DNA of 64,000 nt from Glaciibacter superstes DSM 21135. GTDB lineage: Bacteria; Actinomycetota; Actinomycetes; Actinomycetales; Microbacteriaceae. The DNA lies in assembly GCF_000421145.1 (NCBI RefSeq), contig NZ_ATWH01000009.1, positions 1 to 64,000 on the forward strand. The letters are read 5' to 3'. The translations under genes were made by a program, and so were the position numbers. The notes beneath the pieces were generated by a model. The model worked only from the letters and a program-made list of their open reading frames with translations, did no database searches and had not been told where the DNA came from. Below, in pieces: positions 45,119 to 54,112 of this stretch. The number at the start of each line of letters is the position of its first letter. The stretch's first letter is position 1.

Positions 45119-46430
45119 CTGGCTGTTCCTTTTCAGTACGGGAGGTGGCGCGTGACCTTCGCTGTTTCTGGTCACTGACTGTAATTAGCAGATGGTGTAG
45201 CTTCCACCCGAGCACTCGATAGTCGTAATGCTCAGCTACATGGGCCCGAGCGTTACTACCCCAGCGGGCACGATCGGACGACTGCTCGGGCGACGCCATC
45301 CTGACCATGGCTTCACTCAGTGCCCCAACATCCCCTGCGGACACTGCGATTCCTGCTTCCGCTTCAGTGACGAAGTTATTGCGCGCGTTGCTGGCGATGA
45401 GAATCGGGCGGGCAGCTGCCGCATAATCAAAAATCTTGTTCATGCTGACGCCGTAGCGATAAACATCCAGATCGAGAATATTGATGACGAGTGTGTCCGC
45501 GTTGCGGACGACCTGTGGCACTTCGGACTTAACTACGGGTTCGCGAAATGTGACCGCTGCACCCTGCGCGGATTTGGCCACCTTGAGCTGAAGCGCCGCG
45601 CGCTCAGATCCACTACCGACAATCTCTAGACGCAGCCGAGGGTTTCGAGCAGTCGCGGCAAGAAAAGCGTCCAAGATCATATCCACGCCGTTTGCGCGAC
45701 CGACGGAGCCCAGGTACATGATCTTAAAGTCTTCATCCCCAGCGTCAGAGCCCCGCACTGATGGGCAGAACGCGTCGAGGTCGGTTCCGTTCGAGATCCA
45801 GGTAACCTTGTCGACAGGAATACCATGGCCTTCGAAGTACTCATGAGCAAACGGCAAAAGAGTGATTATCGCTGAGGCACGCCTGCAGAGAGTGCGTTCA
45901 ACGCCACGCATCAGTCTTGCGGCGAAGCTATGCTGACCCAGCCTGCCGAGGTCGATTAGTGTTTGAGGCCAGAGGTCGCGAACTTCGAAAATGAATGGTA
46001 CCCCCGCCCGTCGTGCGAGCACCGAGGCGGCCCAAGCGGCCAGGGGATGAACCGTGCTCCCGATTACGACCTGCGGGCGGTGGAGACCCTTAGTCGCGGC
46101 AGGGAGCAGGAGCCGGAACGTAAACGAAAGCATGTTGATGACTCGACCGAAACCGCTGCTGTAACTTGGCGTACGAAGAAAACGAAACCGCACCCCATCA
46201 CGTTGTCGATCCATTGAGGAACGTTTCGCGTGTTGCCTCTGTTCCCCGGAGGGGTGCTCAGTGCTGGCTGCAAAGATGGTGGGTGACCATCCGAGTTCGA
46301 CGAGTCGTCGAGCGAGCGAGAAATGCCGAGAGCCGGAGGAGGACTGCGCCGGATCAATCGCATAGTGGTTCACGATCCACACTGATTGCGGCCCTGCGTT
46401 TGTGTCAGGTTTCGTAGAGCCGCGGCGCAT
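45111..46430 (-). CDS. Glycosyltransferase family 4 (WbuB-like)
   Basis: 439 residues with both GT-B domains: VNHYAIDPAQSSSGSRHFSLA at the start (a WbuB-type pattern for aminodeoxyhexose transferases), WISNGTDLDAF, IMYLGSVGRANGVD and NKIFDYAAAARPILIAS. In other bacteria WbuB adds an N-acetylated amino sugar such as FucNAc. Its start overlaps the end of the amidotransferase gene by about 26 bases, so it belongs to the same transcript. Confidence 0.86.
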   Translation of the reverse strand: MRRGSTKPDTNAGPQSVWIVNHYAIDPAQSSSGSRHFSLARRLVELGWSPTIFAASTEHPSGEQRQHAKRSSMDRQRDGVRFRFLRTPSYSSGFGRVINMLSFTFRLLLPAATKGLHRPQVVIGSTVHPLAAWAASVLARRAGVPFIFEVRDLWPQTLIDLGRLGQHSFAARLMRGVERTLCRRASAIITLLPFAHEYFEGHGIPVDKVTWISNGTDLDAFCPSVRGSDAGDEDFKIMYLGSVGRANGVDMILDAFLAATARNPRLRLEIVGSGSERAALQLKVAKSAQGAAVTFREPVVKSEVPQVVRNADTLVINILDLDVYRYGVSMNKIFDYAAAARPILIASNARNNFVTEAEAGIAVSAGDVGALSEAMVRMASPEQSSDRARWGSNARAHVAEHYDYRVLGWKLHHLLITVSDQKQRRSRATSRTEKEQPDV

Positions 46431-48225
46431 TGTTTACCTCACGAATCGCATCCTTGAAATCAATCCCAAGCACGTCCAAGTACCATTTGATATTGGCGTA
46501 GCGGGGGGCGTTCTCATCGGCAACTAACCGTAACGCCTCTTCTCGCGTGATATCTCCCTCACGGATCTGGTTGCTTCTGAAAGTGTCATGTTCAGTGAAA
46601 CCGGCAATGGTGAAGTATGCGTAGTTATAGAATCCGGCGGTGCCGTCACCAATGCGCCAGGTCGTGGAAGTATCCGGCGCGAGCTCCCAGTCGTACTCGC
46701 CCAACAGGGTGTTGTTGATTTCATGTTCGTCCCAACGCCAGTAATCGAAGACGTGAAAGTAATCCGACTTCTCCGTAAAACTGCGATAGTACTCGCCCGA
46801 AAGCGTGTCCCACAGCGACCGGTTAAAATAGCCCGGGCTCTGCAGCATCGCACGGGACCTGAGGCGCTGGTACCTCAACTGCTTCATGGCTCCGTGGCTG
46901 TAAACTCGCTCTTCTGCGAAGTCGGGCGGTACACCGAGAAAGCCCGCCTTGAAATGTGTCACCTCAAGAGGGTTGATGCCCCAGAGATTCAGTTGCAGAC
47001 CAGTCTCCTTCTTCACCGTCTCGATGTGCCGAAAGAAGTGCTTGTCACCAGCCGTGAGGACGCTTAGCATTCCCAGGTGCGGAGACTTCAACCAAGCGGT
47101 GAGGTTGCGCCGGATATTGTCACGCTTCTTCGTGATGTCCGCGGCAACGATGATGTTCTCGACTCCGAGCCGGGCAGACATGCGGCTGATGTTGCGTCGG
47201 CCGAGATCCGTCACCATGCCCCAGTCATATGTGTACGTGATCGGTTTTAGGCCAAGCTCTTTCACGATCAGGTGCAGGGCGAAGCTACTGTCTCGACCGC
47301 CCGAGAACGGGACGAGCACCTCATCGCCCCCTGCGCGACGGTATGGCTCCACCAGATCGAACAACTCTTTCTTGGGGCGGGGGTGGTTGCGAATGCGGTA
47401 GTTCGCGCAGTAGTTACAGACTCCATCTTCATCGAACTGTATGAAAGGCATGGTCTCTGGCAGGATGCATTTGGTACAGCGCCTGAACTCGGGCTTGGGG
47501 AACTCAAGCAGAGACTCTTCTGCCGACGTGAGGCTGAGACCCGGAACCAGATCGATGGTGCGGGATGACCACTCCTTGAGTGGGATCTGCGCAGCACCAA
47601 CTGGGACTTTATACGTCACTGCATCACGGATCTGGCGGATGTCAGTAGCCTCGAGTTGCTCCAGCGGGTACCGCTCCGAAGAAAACACGATCCCGCCGGC
47701 TCGATCGCCTGCGTAGAGACTGCCGTTGTTCGAGAAGAGGATTAGCTCGCCACGTTCCGGGATGAGTGCAGCACATGCGACCACGCCTTCGGCAACTTCG
47801 AGCACCTTGTTCGCTGCCTGATCGGGCGTCTTCCCCGCGGCAAGCTCCAACGCGATAATCGCCGGGATGATTTCCGTATCAATGCTGAGTTCACGAGACG
47901 CGGGAGTGTTGTTCCATAGCTTTTCGTGGTTCACGACGATTCCGTTGTGAACTACAACTACGCTATCGCGGAGGACCGGTTGATTGTCCGAGGTGCCATT
48001 TGTGATGAGTCGGCTGTGGCCGAAAAGCAAGTCGGCATGGCCTATGGGCACGCGGCGCAGCAACTTGTCGATCTCGAAGTCCGCGCAGTAGGCGTGATAC
48101 TCGCTATCGCGACGCATCACGATTCCACTCGAGTCACGTCCGCGCTGTTTCGCCTGCTTCACGAGCACGCGAATCGCACGTTCGTCGATGCCGTCCGAAT
48201 TTACGGCACCAAAAATACCACACAT
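46405..48225 (-). CDS. Fused class II glutaminase and N-acetyl-sugar amidotransferase (WbpG-like)
   Basis: 606 residues. Residues 1-220 form a GlmS/asparagine-synthase-type glutaminase with nucleophile Cys2 (MCGIFGAVNSDG), LLFGHSRLITNG and VVVHNGIVVNHEKLW. From about residue 250 a WbpG-type domain follows: a Cys-x2-Cys zinc pair (CTKCILPETMPF and CNYCANY) and the ATP-pyrophosphatase loop VPFSGGRDSSFALH. WbpG proteins convert an acetamido group to acetamidino with ammonia normally supplied by HisH/HisF-like partners. Here the glutaminase is built in. It suggests an acetamidino-uronic acid in the polymer. Confidence 0.85.
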   Translation of the reverse strand: MCGIFGAVNSDGIDERAIRVLVKQAKQRGRDSSGIVMRRDSEYHAYCADFEIDKLLRRVPIGHADLLFGHSRLITNGTSDNQPVLRDSVVVVHNGIVVNHEKLWNNTPASRELSIDTEIIPAIIALELAAGKTPDQAANKVLEVAEGVVACAALIPERGELILFSNNGSLYAGDRAGGIVFSSERYPLEQLEATDIRQIRDAVTYKVPVGAAQIPLKEWSSRTIDLVPGLSLTSAEESLLEFPKPEFRRCTKCILPETMPFIQFDEDGVCNYCANYRIRNHPRPKKELFDLVEPYRRAGGDEVLVPFSGGRDSSFALHLIVKELGLKPITYTYDWGMVTDLGRRNISRMSARLGVENIIVAADITKKRDNIRRNLTAWLKSPHLGMLSVLTAGDKHFFRHIETVKKETGLQLNLWGINPLEVTHFKAGFLGVPPDFAEERVYSHGAMKQLRYQRLRSRAMLQSPGYFNRSLWDTLSGEYYRSFTEKSDYFHVFDYWRWDEHEINNTLLGEYDWELAPDTSTTWRIGDGTAGFYNYAYFTIAGFTEHDTFRSNQIREGDITREEALRLVADENAPRYANIKWYLDVLGIDFKDAIREVNNAPRLYET

Positions 48226-48253
48226 AAAACTACTTCCTTCTCAGTTGAGGCAC

Positions 48254-48925
48254 TCATGGAGTGGATTCCTCGGGGAGTACGATTGGTCGTGCAGGGATCC
48301 CGATGACGGTGCGTCCCGCCGCGACATCTCGTGTCACGCATGCCGCCGCTCCAACGATCGAATTGGCGCCCACGGTCAGCCCCTGCAACACGACGGCACC
48401 AGCGCCTATCAGCACACCGATGCCGAGCACAACTTCACCCGACACGATGGCGCCCGGGTTCACCGATGTGAAGTCGCCAACGCGCGCGTCATGCCCGACG
48501 ATCGCGCCAGGGTTAAGATGGACGTGCCGTCCCAATATCGTGTTCGTCGACAACTGCACGCCGCCACAGACTACCGCACCGTCTGCCACGACTCCTACCG
48601 AACCGACGCTTGCGCTCGGGTGAACTACGCTCACCGCGTGCCATCCCGCCGCGTCGAAGACCTCAGCCAGCTGGCGCCTTACATTCGGGTTTCCGACACC
48701 GAGAATGTAACCCACCGGCGTATGCGTCGCAATTACGTTGGCGGAGGCGCCGAGGTATCGATAGCCGCGCGCGGCAATCCGATCGAGCTTTGCGACACTC
48801 GGGTCGTCGTCCACAATCCCGATTACATTTAGCCGCTCGTCGACGGCGGCGTTGTGCGCTTCGACGACGTCAAGCAGTTCGCGTCCGAAGCCGCCCATTC
48901 CCACGACCACAACGTCACGAGGCAT
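48254..48925 (-). CDS. Sugar O/N-acetyltransferase (PglD/NeuD-like)
   Basis: About 223 residues from ATG 48925. The N-terminal Rossmann-like acceptor domain begins VVVVGMGGFGRELLDVVEAHN. The C-terminal hexapeptide beta-helix includes NPGAIVGHDARVGDFTSVNPGA (His catalytic base) and TVGANSIVGAAACVTRDV. With the PglC-, PglE- and PglF-like genes it should acetylate the 4-amino group of UDP-4-amino-trideoxy-GlcNAc. It overlaps the sugar-transferase gene by eleven bases. Confidence 0.86.
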   Translation of the reverse strand: MPRDVVVVGMGGFGRELLDVVEAHNAAVDERLNVIGIVDDDPSVAKLDRIAARGYRYLGASANVIATHTPVGYILGVGNPNVRRQLAEVFDAAGWHAVSVVHPSASVGSVGVVADGAVVCGGVQLSTNTILGRHVHLNPGAIVGHDARVGDFTSVNPGAIVSGEVVLGIGVLIGAGAVVLQGLTVGANSIVGAAACVTRDVAAGRTVIGIPARPIVLPEESTP

Positions 48926-49544
48926 CCTGACCCCCGAACTTCTGCATCGTGGCGTGGCCTTCATGCGTGATCCCCTCGCGCGCGAAAACCCTACTGACCG
49001 TCCTTAACAGAATTCCAACGTCTACTCCGAGTCCTCGACGATCCACGTAAAGCACATCGAAACGGAACTTCTGCTCCCAGGTCAGTGCGTTGCGCCCGCT
49101 CACCTGCGCCAAACCGGTAATGCCAGGGCGCACCTCGTGGCGCCGTGCCTGTTCGGGTGTATACCGGTCAAGATACTCGACTAACAGCGGACGAGGGCCC
49201 ACGAAACTCATGTCTCCGCGCAGCGCGTTCCACAACGAAGGCAACTCATCCAGGCTCGATGACCGCAGCACTTCCCCAAAGCGGGTGAGCCGCTGCTCAT
49301 CGGTGACGAGTCCCCGTTCAAGGTCGATGTCTTTCATCGTGCGGAACTTGATGAGCATAAAGATCTTGCCGTCTCGCCCCGGACGCTGCTGTTTGAAGAG
49401 AACGGGGCGTCCGAGCTTGCGTGCGACTGCGATGGCAACGACTCCCTGTACCGGAAGCGAAATAATGAAAGCCACCGAGGCGCCGACCAGGTCAAGCCCA
49501 CGCTTCACGTAGTCGTATGGGATCACTCGGCGTTCGGCGCTCAC
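48915..49544 (-). CDS. Undecaprenyl-phosphate sugar-1-phosphate transferase (PglC-like)
   Basis: A 209-residue monotopic phosphoglycosyl transferase that starts repeat-unit assembly on the lipid carrier. There is an N-terminal re-entrant membrane helix (LVGASVAFIISLPVQGVVAIAV), then KFRTM, the catalytic Asp-Glu pair in SSSLDELPSLWN, MSFVGPRPLL and RPGITGLAQV. It sits with PglD-, PglE- and PglF-like genes, so its donor is probably UDP-2,4-diacetamido-2,4,6-trideoxyhexose. It overlaps the aminotransferase gene by four bases. Confidence 0.92.
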   Translation of the reverse strand: MSAERRVIPYDYVKRGLDLVGASVAFIISLPVQGVVAIAVARKLGRPVLFKQQRPGRDGKIFMLIKFRTMKDIDLERGLVTDEQRLTRFGEVLRSSSLDELPSLWNALRGDMSFVGPRPLLVEYLDRYTPEQARRHEVRPGITGLAQVSGRNALTWEQKFRFDVLYVDRRGLGVDVGILLRTVSRVFAREGITHEGHATMQKFGGQDAS

Positions 49545-50677
49545 GCGTTACTCTCCAAGAACAGCGCTTGCTTCGACGTGACACGCTCAATCTCTGCCTC
49601 GCATAACGCCGAGCCGCTCGGGAGAGTGAGCCCCGTACCGAACAACTGCTCCGAACTCTCGTTCGCAAGCCGGCGAGCGCCCGCAAAGATCGGCTGCATG
49701 TGCATGGGTTTCCAGAGCGGCCGGCTCTCGATGTTGTCTTCCAAGAGAGCCGCACTCAACTGGGCAGGTGACCAGCCCGTCACCGCGGAATCCACGACGA
49801 TCGAAGTCAGCCAGAAGTTGTCTTCTGAATCGTTCTGTCCGCCGAAGATTTCAACGCCCGCGACGTTCGCAAAAAGGTCGCGATAGCGATTGCGCATGGC
49901 CTTGCGCTTGGCAATCATCTCGTCGAGCCTGGTCAGCTGCGCACGCCCCAGCGCGGCAAGCAGGTTGCTCAGGCGATAGTTGTAACCGATGTCTGTGTGC
50001 TCGTAGTGAGCCACGGGTTGCCTCGCCTGGGTTGCCAGGTATCTGGTGCGCGTCGCCAGGTCGCCGTCATTCGTCAACAGCATGCCGCCGCCCGACGTCG
50101 TCATGATCTTGTTGCCGTTGAACGAAACGATCGATGCCTGCCCGAACGAGCCGGCCGCACGACCGTTGTGAGTCGCGCCGAGTGACTCGGCCGCATCAGC
50201 GAGCACAGGAACACCGTACTCGTCGGCGATCGCACAGATCTCGGTGTAGTTCACTGCCTTGCCAAGCAAGTCGACCGGAATGATCGCGGCAACCTTCTCG
50301 CCGTCGCGGGTGAGCTGTTCCAGCGCCTGACGGAGCAGGGCCGGATCCATGTTGCCGGTCTCGAGCTCACAGTCGATGAAATAGGGCTCTGCACCCGTGT
50401 AGACAATGGCATTCGCCGTCGCGGCAAAGGTCATCGTGGACGTCAACACGATGTCACCTGGTTCAACACCGATGCCCAAGAGTCCGAGGTGCAGTGCCGC
50501 CGTTCCCGAGCTCAACGCAACACCGTGTTCGACGCCGACTCTCTCGGCCAATTCGGCTTCGAAGGCGTTGACGTCGGGGCCGAGTGGCGCGATCCATCCG
50601 GAACGCATCGCCGCGAGAACGTACCGCTCCTCGAGCTCACCGACGTCGGGGGATGACATGTAGATGCGATCGCTCAT
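49541..50677 (-). CDS. DegT-family sugar aminotransferase (PglE-like)
   Basis: A 378-residue PLP enzyme: ALSSGTAALHLGL for the phosphate, DAAESLGAT (Asp pairing the pyridine) and SFNGNKIMTTSGGG for the PLP lysine. It is predicted to aminate the 4-keto sugar made by the adjacent PglF-like dehydratase. ATG 50677 overlaps the dehydratase stop by four bases. Distinct from the WbpE-like aminotransferase at 35564. Confidence 0.9.
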   Translation of the reverse strand: MSDRIYMSSPDVGELEERYVLAAMRSGWIAPLGPDVNAFEAELAERVGVEHGVALSSGTAALHLGLLGIGVEPGDIVLTSTMTFAATANAIVYTGAEPYFIDCELETGNMDPALLRQALEQLTRDGEKVAAIIPVDLLGKAVNYTEICAIADEYGVPVLADAAESLGATHNGRAAGSFGQASIVSFNGNKIMTTSGGGMLLTNDGDLATRTRYLATQARQPVAHYEHTDIGYNYRLSNLLAALGRAQLTRLDEMIAKRKAMRNRYRDLFANVAGVEIFGGQNDSEDNFWLTSIVVDSAVTGWSPAQLSAALLEDNIESRPLWKPMHMQPIFAGARRLANESSEQLFGTGLTLPSGSALCEAEIERVTSKQALFLESNA

Positions 50678-52524
50678 GCTGTGTGACCGCCTGTCGTCGC
50701 AGCAACTGGTGCGCCCTGAATGCTGCCGTCGTCTCGCTTGCAGCGGGCCGTCCAGCCGGCCTGGTCCAGGCGTTCCGGCGAGATCGGATTCACGATGGCG
50801 TGCGAGATCTTCGGGTGGATCGGGCGCTCGTCGGTCTCGTGCTCACCGATCAGCACTTCGTGCAGTTTCTCGCCGTGACGAAGGCCGGTGTAGACGATGG
50901 CGATGTCTTTGCCAGACATCTCGATCATCCGGTTGGCGACGTCCATGATCTTGACCGGTTCGCCCATGTCGAGGATGAGCACCTCACCCGGTCGGCCGAT
51001 GCCGCCGGCCTGCACCACCAGCTGGCAGGCCTCCGGGATCGTCATAAAGAACCGAGTGACGTCGGGGTGCGTGATGGTCAGCGGGCCACCCGCCTCGATG
51101 AGCGAGGTGAAGGTCGGCAGCATCGAACCACGGCTGCCGATGACATTGCCGAACCTCACCGAGAGATAGGTCATGCCCGTCTGCTCCGCAGTCCAAGCGG
51201 TGAGCTTCTCTGCCACGCGCTTGGAGTGGCCGAGCACACTCGTGGGGTTCGCTGCCTTGTCGGTGGAGACATTCACAAACGTTGAGACGCCGACGGCGCG
51301 TGCCGCCTCGAGCACGTTGAGGGAGCCGAGCACGTTCGTCTTCCAGGCTTCGTCTGGATACTGTTCCAGCATCGGCAGGTGCTTCAGAGCTGCGGCGTGG
51401 AACACCACCTCAGGTCGACGCTCGTCGAAGATCGCCTTGAGCGCTTCAGGGTCACGGATATCCGCGAGTACGACGTCTTTGCTGTCCAATAGGCCGTGAC
51501 CGAGGATCGAGATCTGCGCCGTCTGCAAGCCGGTCTCGTCGTGATCGAGCATCATGAGCTCGCTCGGTTCGAACTTGGAGATCTGCCGGCACAGCTCAGA
51601 ACCGATCGAGCCGCCGGCTCCGGTAACGAGCACCCGCTTGCCTGCGATGTACCCGGCAATTGACGCGACGTTGGTGTCGACCGGGTGCCGGCCGATGAGG
51701 TCTTCGATGGAGATGTCACGCAGGTCTTTCAGGCGCGACTTGCCCTCGAGAACGTCTTCGAGGGGAGGCAAGACCTTCACGGTGAGATCTGCCTCGGTGG
51801 CAGCATCCGTTATTTCGCGAAGAAGTGACGAGTCGGCCTTGGCGATCGCGACGACGACGGTAGTTGCACCGGATGACTTCGCGGCCTCAACGAGGTTCTT
51901 GCCAGTTCCGAGTACGCGCACTCCGTCGAGCCAGACGTTTCGTTTGAGTGGATCGTCGTCGAGGATGCCGACCGGGCGGTAGGGCGAATTGCGGTCGGTC
52001 TTCATTCGGCGAACGATGACACTTCCGAGATATCCGGCACCGTACACCAGCGCATTGTTGGCGGTCGCCCCCGGGGCCTGAGAGCGCTCTACCAATAGCC
52101 GCTTCACATACCGAACGGCACCCATAAGCACGAAGGCGATGGGGAGGCCGATGATGACCGTGCTGCGGGGAATACCGAGGGCCGTTCCCGCCAGCACGAT
52201 CGGAACACCGAGCACCACTGTTACGGTGAGCACTGCCCACAGCAAGGCGCGTACTTCGGCGAAGCTGCCGTATGAGTGCCTGCCCTGGTAGAGGAAGAAG
52301 AGCCAGCCGGCAAAGAACTGCACGATGCACGCGGCAGCGAACAGCCCCAGCAGCGGGAGCCACGAAATCTGCATCATGTTGAACTCGTAGCGGAAGATTT
52401 CGGCGAGGAGGAGCGCAACAATCCATGCCAGGGCGTCGAACGCATACTGCGTGCCGAATCGAACCAAGGGCATTGAGCGGTGCAGTTGCTGCAGCCTGTT
52501 CGTTGCGAAATCACCTACTGCCAT
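50674..52524 (-). CDS. Membrane nucleotide-sugar 4,6-dehydratase (PglF/CapD-like)
   Basis: 616 residues. Four N-terminal membrane helices (residues about 20-130) lead into a first Rossmann domain (ALVYGAGYLGSVIVRRM). A short-chain dehydrogenase domain follows with RVLVTGAGGSIGSELCRQI and STDKAANPTSVLGHSKRVAE, which is the altered catalytic triad region of this family. It makes UDP-4-keto-6-deoxy-GlcNAc. First gene of the PglF-E-C-D run. It overlaps the BNR protein gene by ten bases. Confidence 0.93.
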   Translation of the reverse strand: MAVGDFATNRLQQLHRSMPLVRFGTQYAFDALAWIVALLLAEIFRYEFNMMQISWLPLLGLFAAACIVQFFAGWLFFLYQGRHSYGSFAEVRALLWAVLTVTVVLGVPIVLAGTALGIPRSTVIIGLPIAFVLMGAVRYVKRLLVERSQAPGATANNALVYGAGYLGSVIVRRMKTDRNSPYRPVGILDDDPLKRNVWLDGVRVLGTGKNLVEAAKSSGATTVVVAIAKADSSLLREITDAATEADLTVKVLPPLEDVLEGKSRLKDLRDISIEDLIGRHPVDTNVASIAGYIAGKRVLVTGAGGSIGSELCRQISKFEPSELMMLDHDETGLQTAQISILGHGLLDSKDVVLADIRDPEALKAIFDERRPEVVFHAAALKHLPMLEQYPDEAWKTNVLGSLNVLEAARAVGVSTFVNVSTDKAANPTSVLGHSKRVAEKLTAWTAEQTGMTYLSVRFGNVIGSRGSMLPTFTSLIEAGGPLTITHPDVTRFFMTIPEACQLVVQAGGIGRPGEVLILDMGEPVKIMDVANRMIEMSGKDIAIVYTGLRHGEKLHEVLIGEHETDERPIHPKISHAIVNPISPERLDQAGWTARCKRDDGSIQGAPVAATTGGHTA

Positions 52525-53483
52525 GTCGCGCCTCCATCAGTTGACTTGCTCACGGTTTCTCCGGCCCACAACCAGACGGTGTCGCCGGCGCTTGCGATCA
52601 CCGCTTCTCCTGGATTGAAGGCCGCTTCGCGGCAACCGACCGGGGTGATCGCACCGTCTGGCGCCTCAGTCGTCGACGACACCTGCGCGCCGGCGCAGTT
52701 CGGTTGGTTGGCTGCCAGAAGAATGTATCCCTCACCGGTGACGCTGAGGTGAACGGCACCAGGAGCGGCAATCGGCGGGCCCCAGGTCGCTCCCCCATCG
52801 CCCGTTCTGACAACGGCGCCCTCTGCGCACAGCACGCCGGCAACGGTGTCACTGCGCGGGGCGACGGCGATCACGCTGGCGCACGGCGCGGGGAATGACC
52901 CTGCGGGACTGTTGACGGTTGCGCGGTCTGCCGGGTTGACGTACCAGTTGGCGCCAAGCCGGTCGGGGTAGGCCGCCCACTGGGCACCGGCCACGAACGT
53001 GCCCACCAGCTGCGGTGCACAGTCGGGCGCGGCGAGGGTGACCATCGATGCCTCGTCTGCATCAATGGCGTTGATGGACAGAATTGCCGAAGCCCCGGTG
53101 TCTGTGGACGCGTTCGATGGAACCCAGGTGGCCCCGGCATCCGTCGTCAATTCGGCGGTCGCTTGCGTTGCGGGGCACGCGCCGGCCGACGCCCGCCACG
53201 CGGTGGTGCCGTCAAGCGCCGCGAGCACCCGAGTCGGCGCCACAGCCGGCTGCGCTTCGGGTGGTGCCGTGGGCTCAGCAGTGGGAGCCGTCGTCTCGGT
53301 CGCCTCCACCGTTGGCTTGGCGGCCGGCGTCTCACCCGCGGTGCCGGCCGGTCGATTGGCGGTGAGGGCGAGCACGATCAGAACAGCGTCGATCAGCAGA
53401 AAGACGGCGAGCCCGATGATGAGCCAACGCCTGCGCATGACAGAGCTGCGCTCCGTGCGACCGCGTGCGGTGGGAGTCTTCAC
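52515..53483 (-). CDS. Membrane-anchored protein with Asp-box (BNR) repeats
   Basis: 322 residues: a cytoplasmic tail, one membrane helix (WLIIGLAVFLLIDAVLIVLAL), a Pro/Thr/Glu-rich linker of about 40 residues, then an outside domain with Asp-box motifs TDAGATWVP, GDGGATWGP and STDGGATWQ. These recur about once per beta-propeller blade. Asp-boxes occur in sialidases and photosystem-assembly-type propellers. No catalytic residues could be placed. It is probably a glycan-binding accessory of the polysaccharide locus. Confidence 0.75.
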   Translation of the reverse strand: MKTPTARGRTERSSVMRRRWLIIGLAVFLLIDAVLIVLALTANRPAGTAGETPAAKPTVEATETTAPTAEPTAPPEAQPAVAPTRVLAALDGTTAWRASAGACPATQATAELTTDAGATWVPSNASTDTGASAILSINAIDADEASMVTLAAPDCAPQLVGTFVAGAQWAAYPDRLGANWYVNPADRATVNSPAGSFPAPCASVIAVAPRSDTVAGVLCAEGAVVRTGDGGATWGPPIAAPGAVHLSVTGEGYILLAANQPNCAGAQVSSTTEAPDGAITPVGCREAAFNPGEAVIASAGDTVWLWAGETVSKSTDGGATWQ

Positions 53484-53491
53484 GAGTGGCC

Positions 53492-54112
53492 TTACCGTGC
53501 CCTGACCGTCGCCGTCCGCTGAAAGAGCGACACGATCGTGTCGACAGCGGGCACCAGTTGCCGAGCGGACTCGTCGTAGACGTCGTCACTCTGGCGGTAC
53601 GGGTCGACGACATCATCGTCAACGGGAGATTCAGGGGGCGCCACTGCACCGCGCTGGGAGGCGGCGAGTTCGACCAGCGCGTGAAAACGCGCGGTGGTCT
53701 CGTCTGTGTGCATATCAACTGGGTGCAGCTCGACGAGTTCATCGAGATCGACGTCGGTGACGTCGCTCACCAGACGGGCGAACTCACGAATCGTGAAGGT
53801 GTAACGGATGGCGCGGGGCACCAGTTCGACGATCGCCCGACGATGTTCGCGCGACATGGCGAACACCAGGTCGGCGTCAGCGATGTGCTGTGCACTGAGT
53901 TCGCGGGCGATGTGCTCTGACGGGTCGCCGCCGTATCGGCGGGAGAGAGCGGCGGCCTGCTCTGGCATCGGCTGACCGGTGAGACCCACGGTGCCGGCGC
54001 TCGACACCGTGACCTCTGGCCACGGCTTCAGCCCGTTGCGCAGGAGCTGCTCGGCGAACGGCGATCTGCAGACGTTGCCGGAGCAAACCGTGAGGATGGA
54101 GAACGACGCCAT
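53492..54112 (-). CDS. Low-molecular-weight protein-tyrosine phosphatase
   Basis: 206 residues with the catalytic loop VCSGNVCRSPFAEQLL (C-x5-R-S) at the N-terminus and the general acid Asp in the DDDVVDPYRQS segment near the C-terminus. It is the Wzb-type partner that dephosphorylates the tyrosine autokinase encoded directly upstream (one-base overlap of stop and start at 54112). It controls chain length and export of the polysaccharide. Somewhat longer than Wzb (about 150), with an insert around residues 115-175. Confidence 0.92.
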   Translation of the reverse strand: MASFSILTVCSGNVCRSPFAEQLLRNGLKPWPEVTVSSAGTVGLTGQPMPEQAAALSRRYGGDPSEHIARELSAQHIADADLVFAMSREHRRAIVELVPRAIRYTFTIREFARLVSDVTDVDLDELVELHPVDMHTDETTARFHALVELAASQRGAVAPPESPVDDDVVDPYRQSDDVYDESARQLVPAVDTIVSLFQRTATVRAR

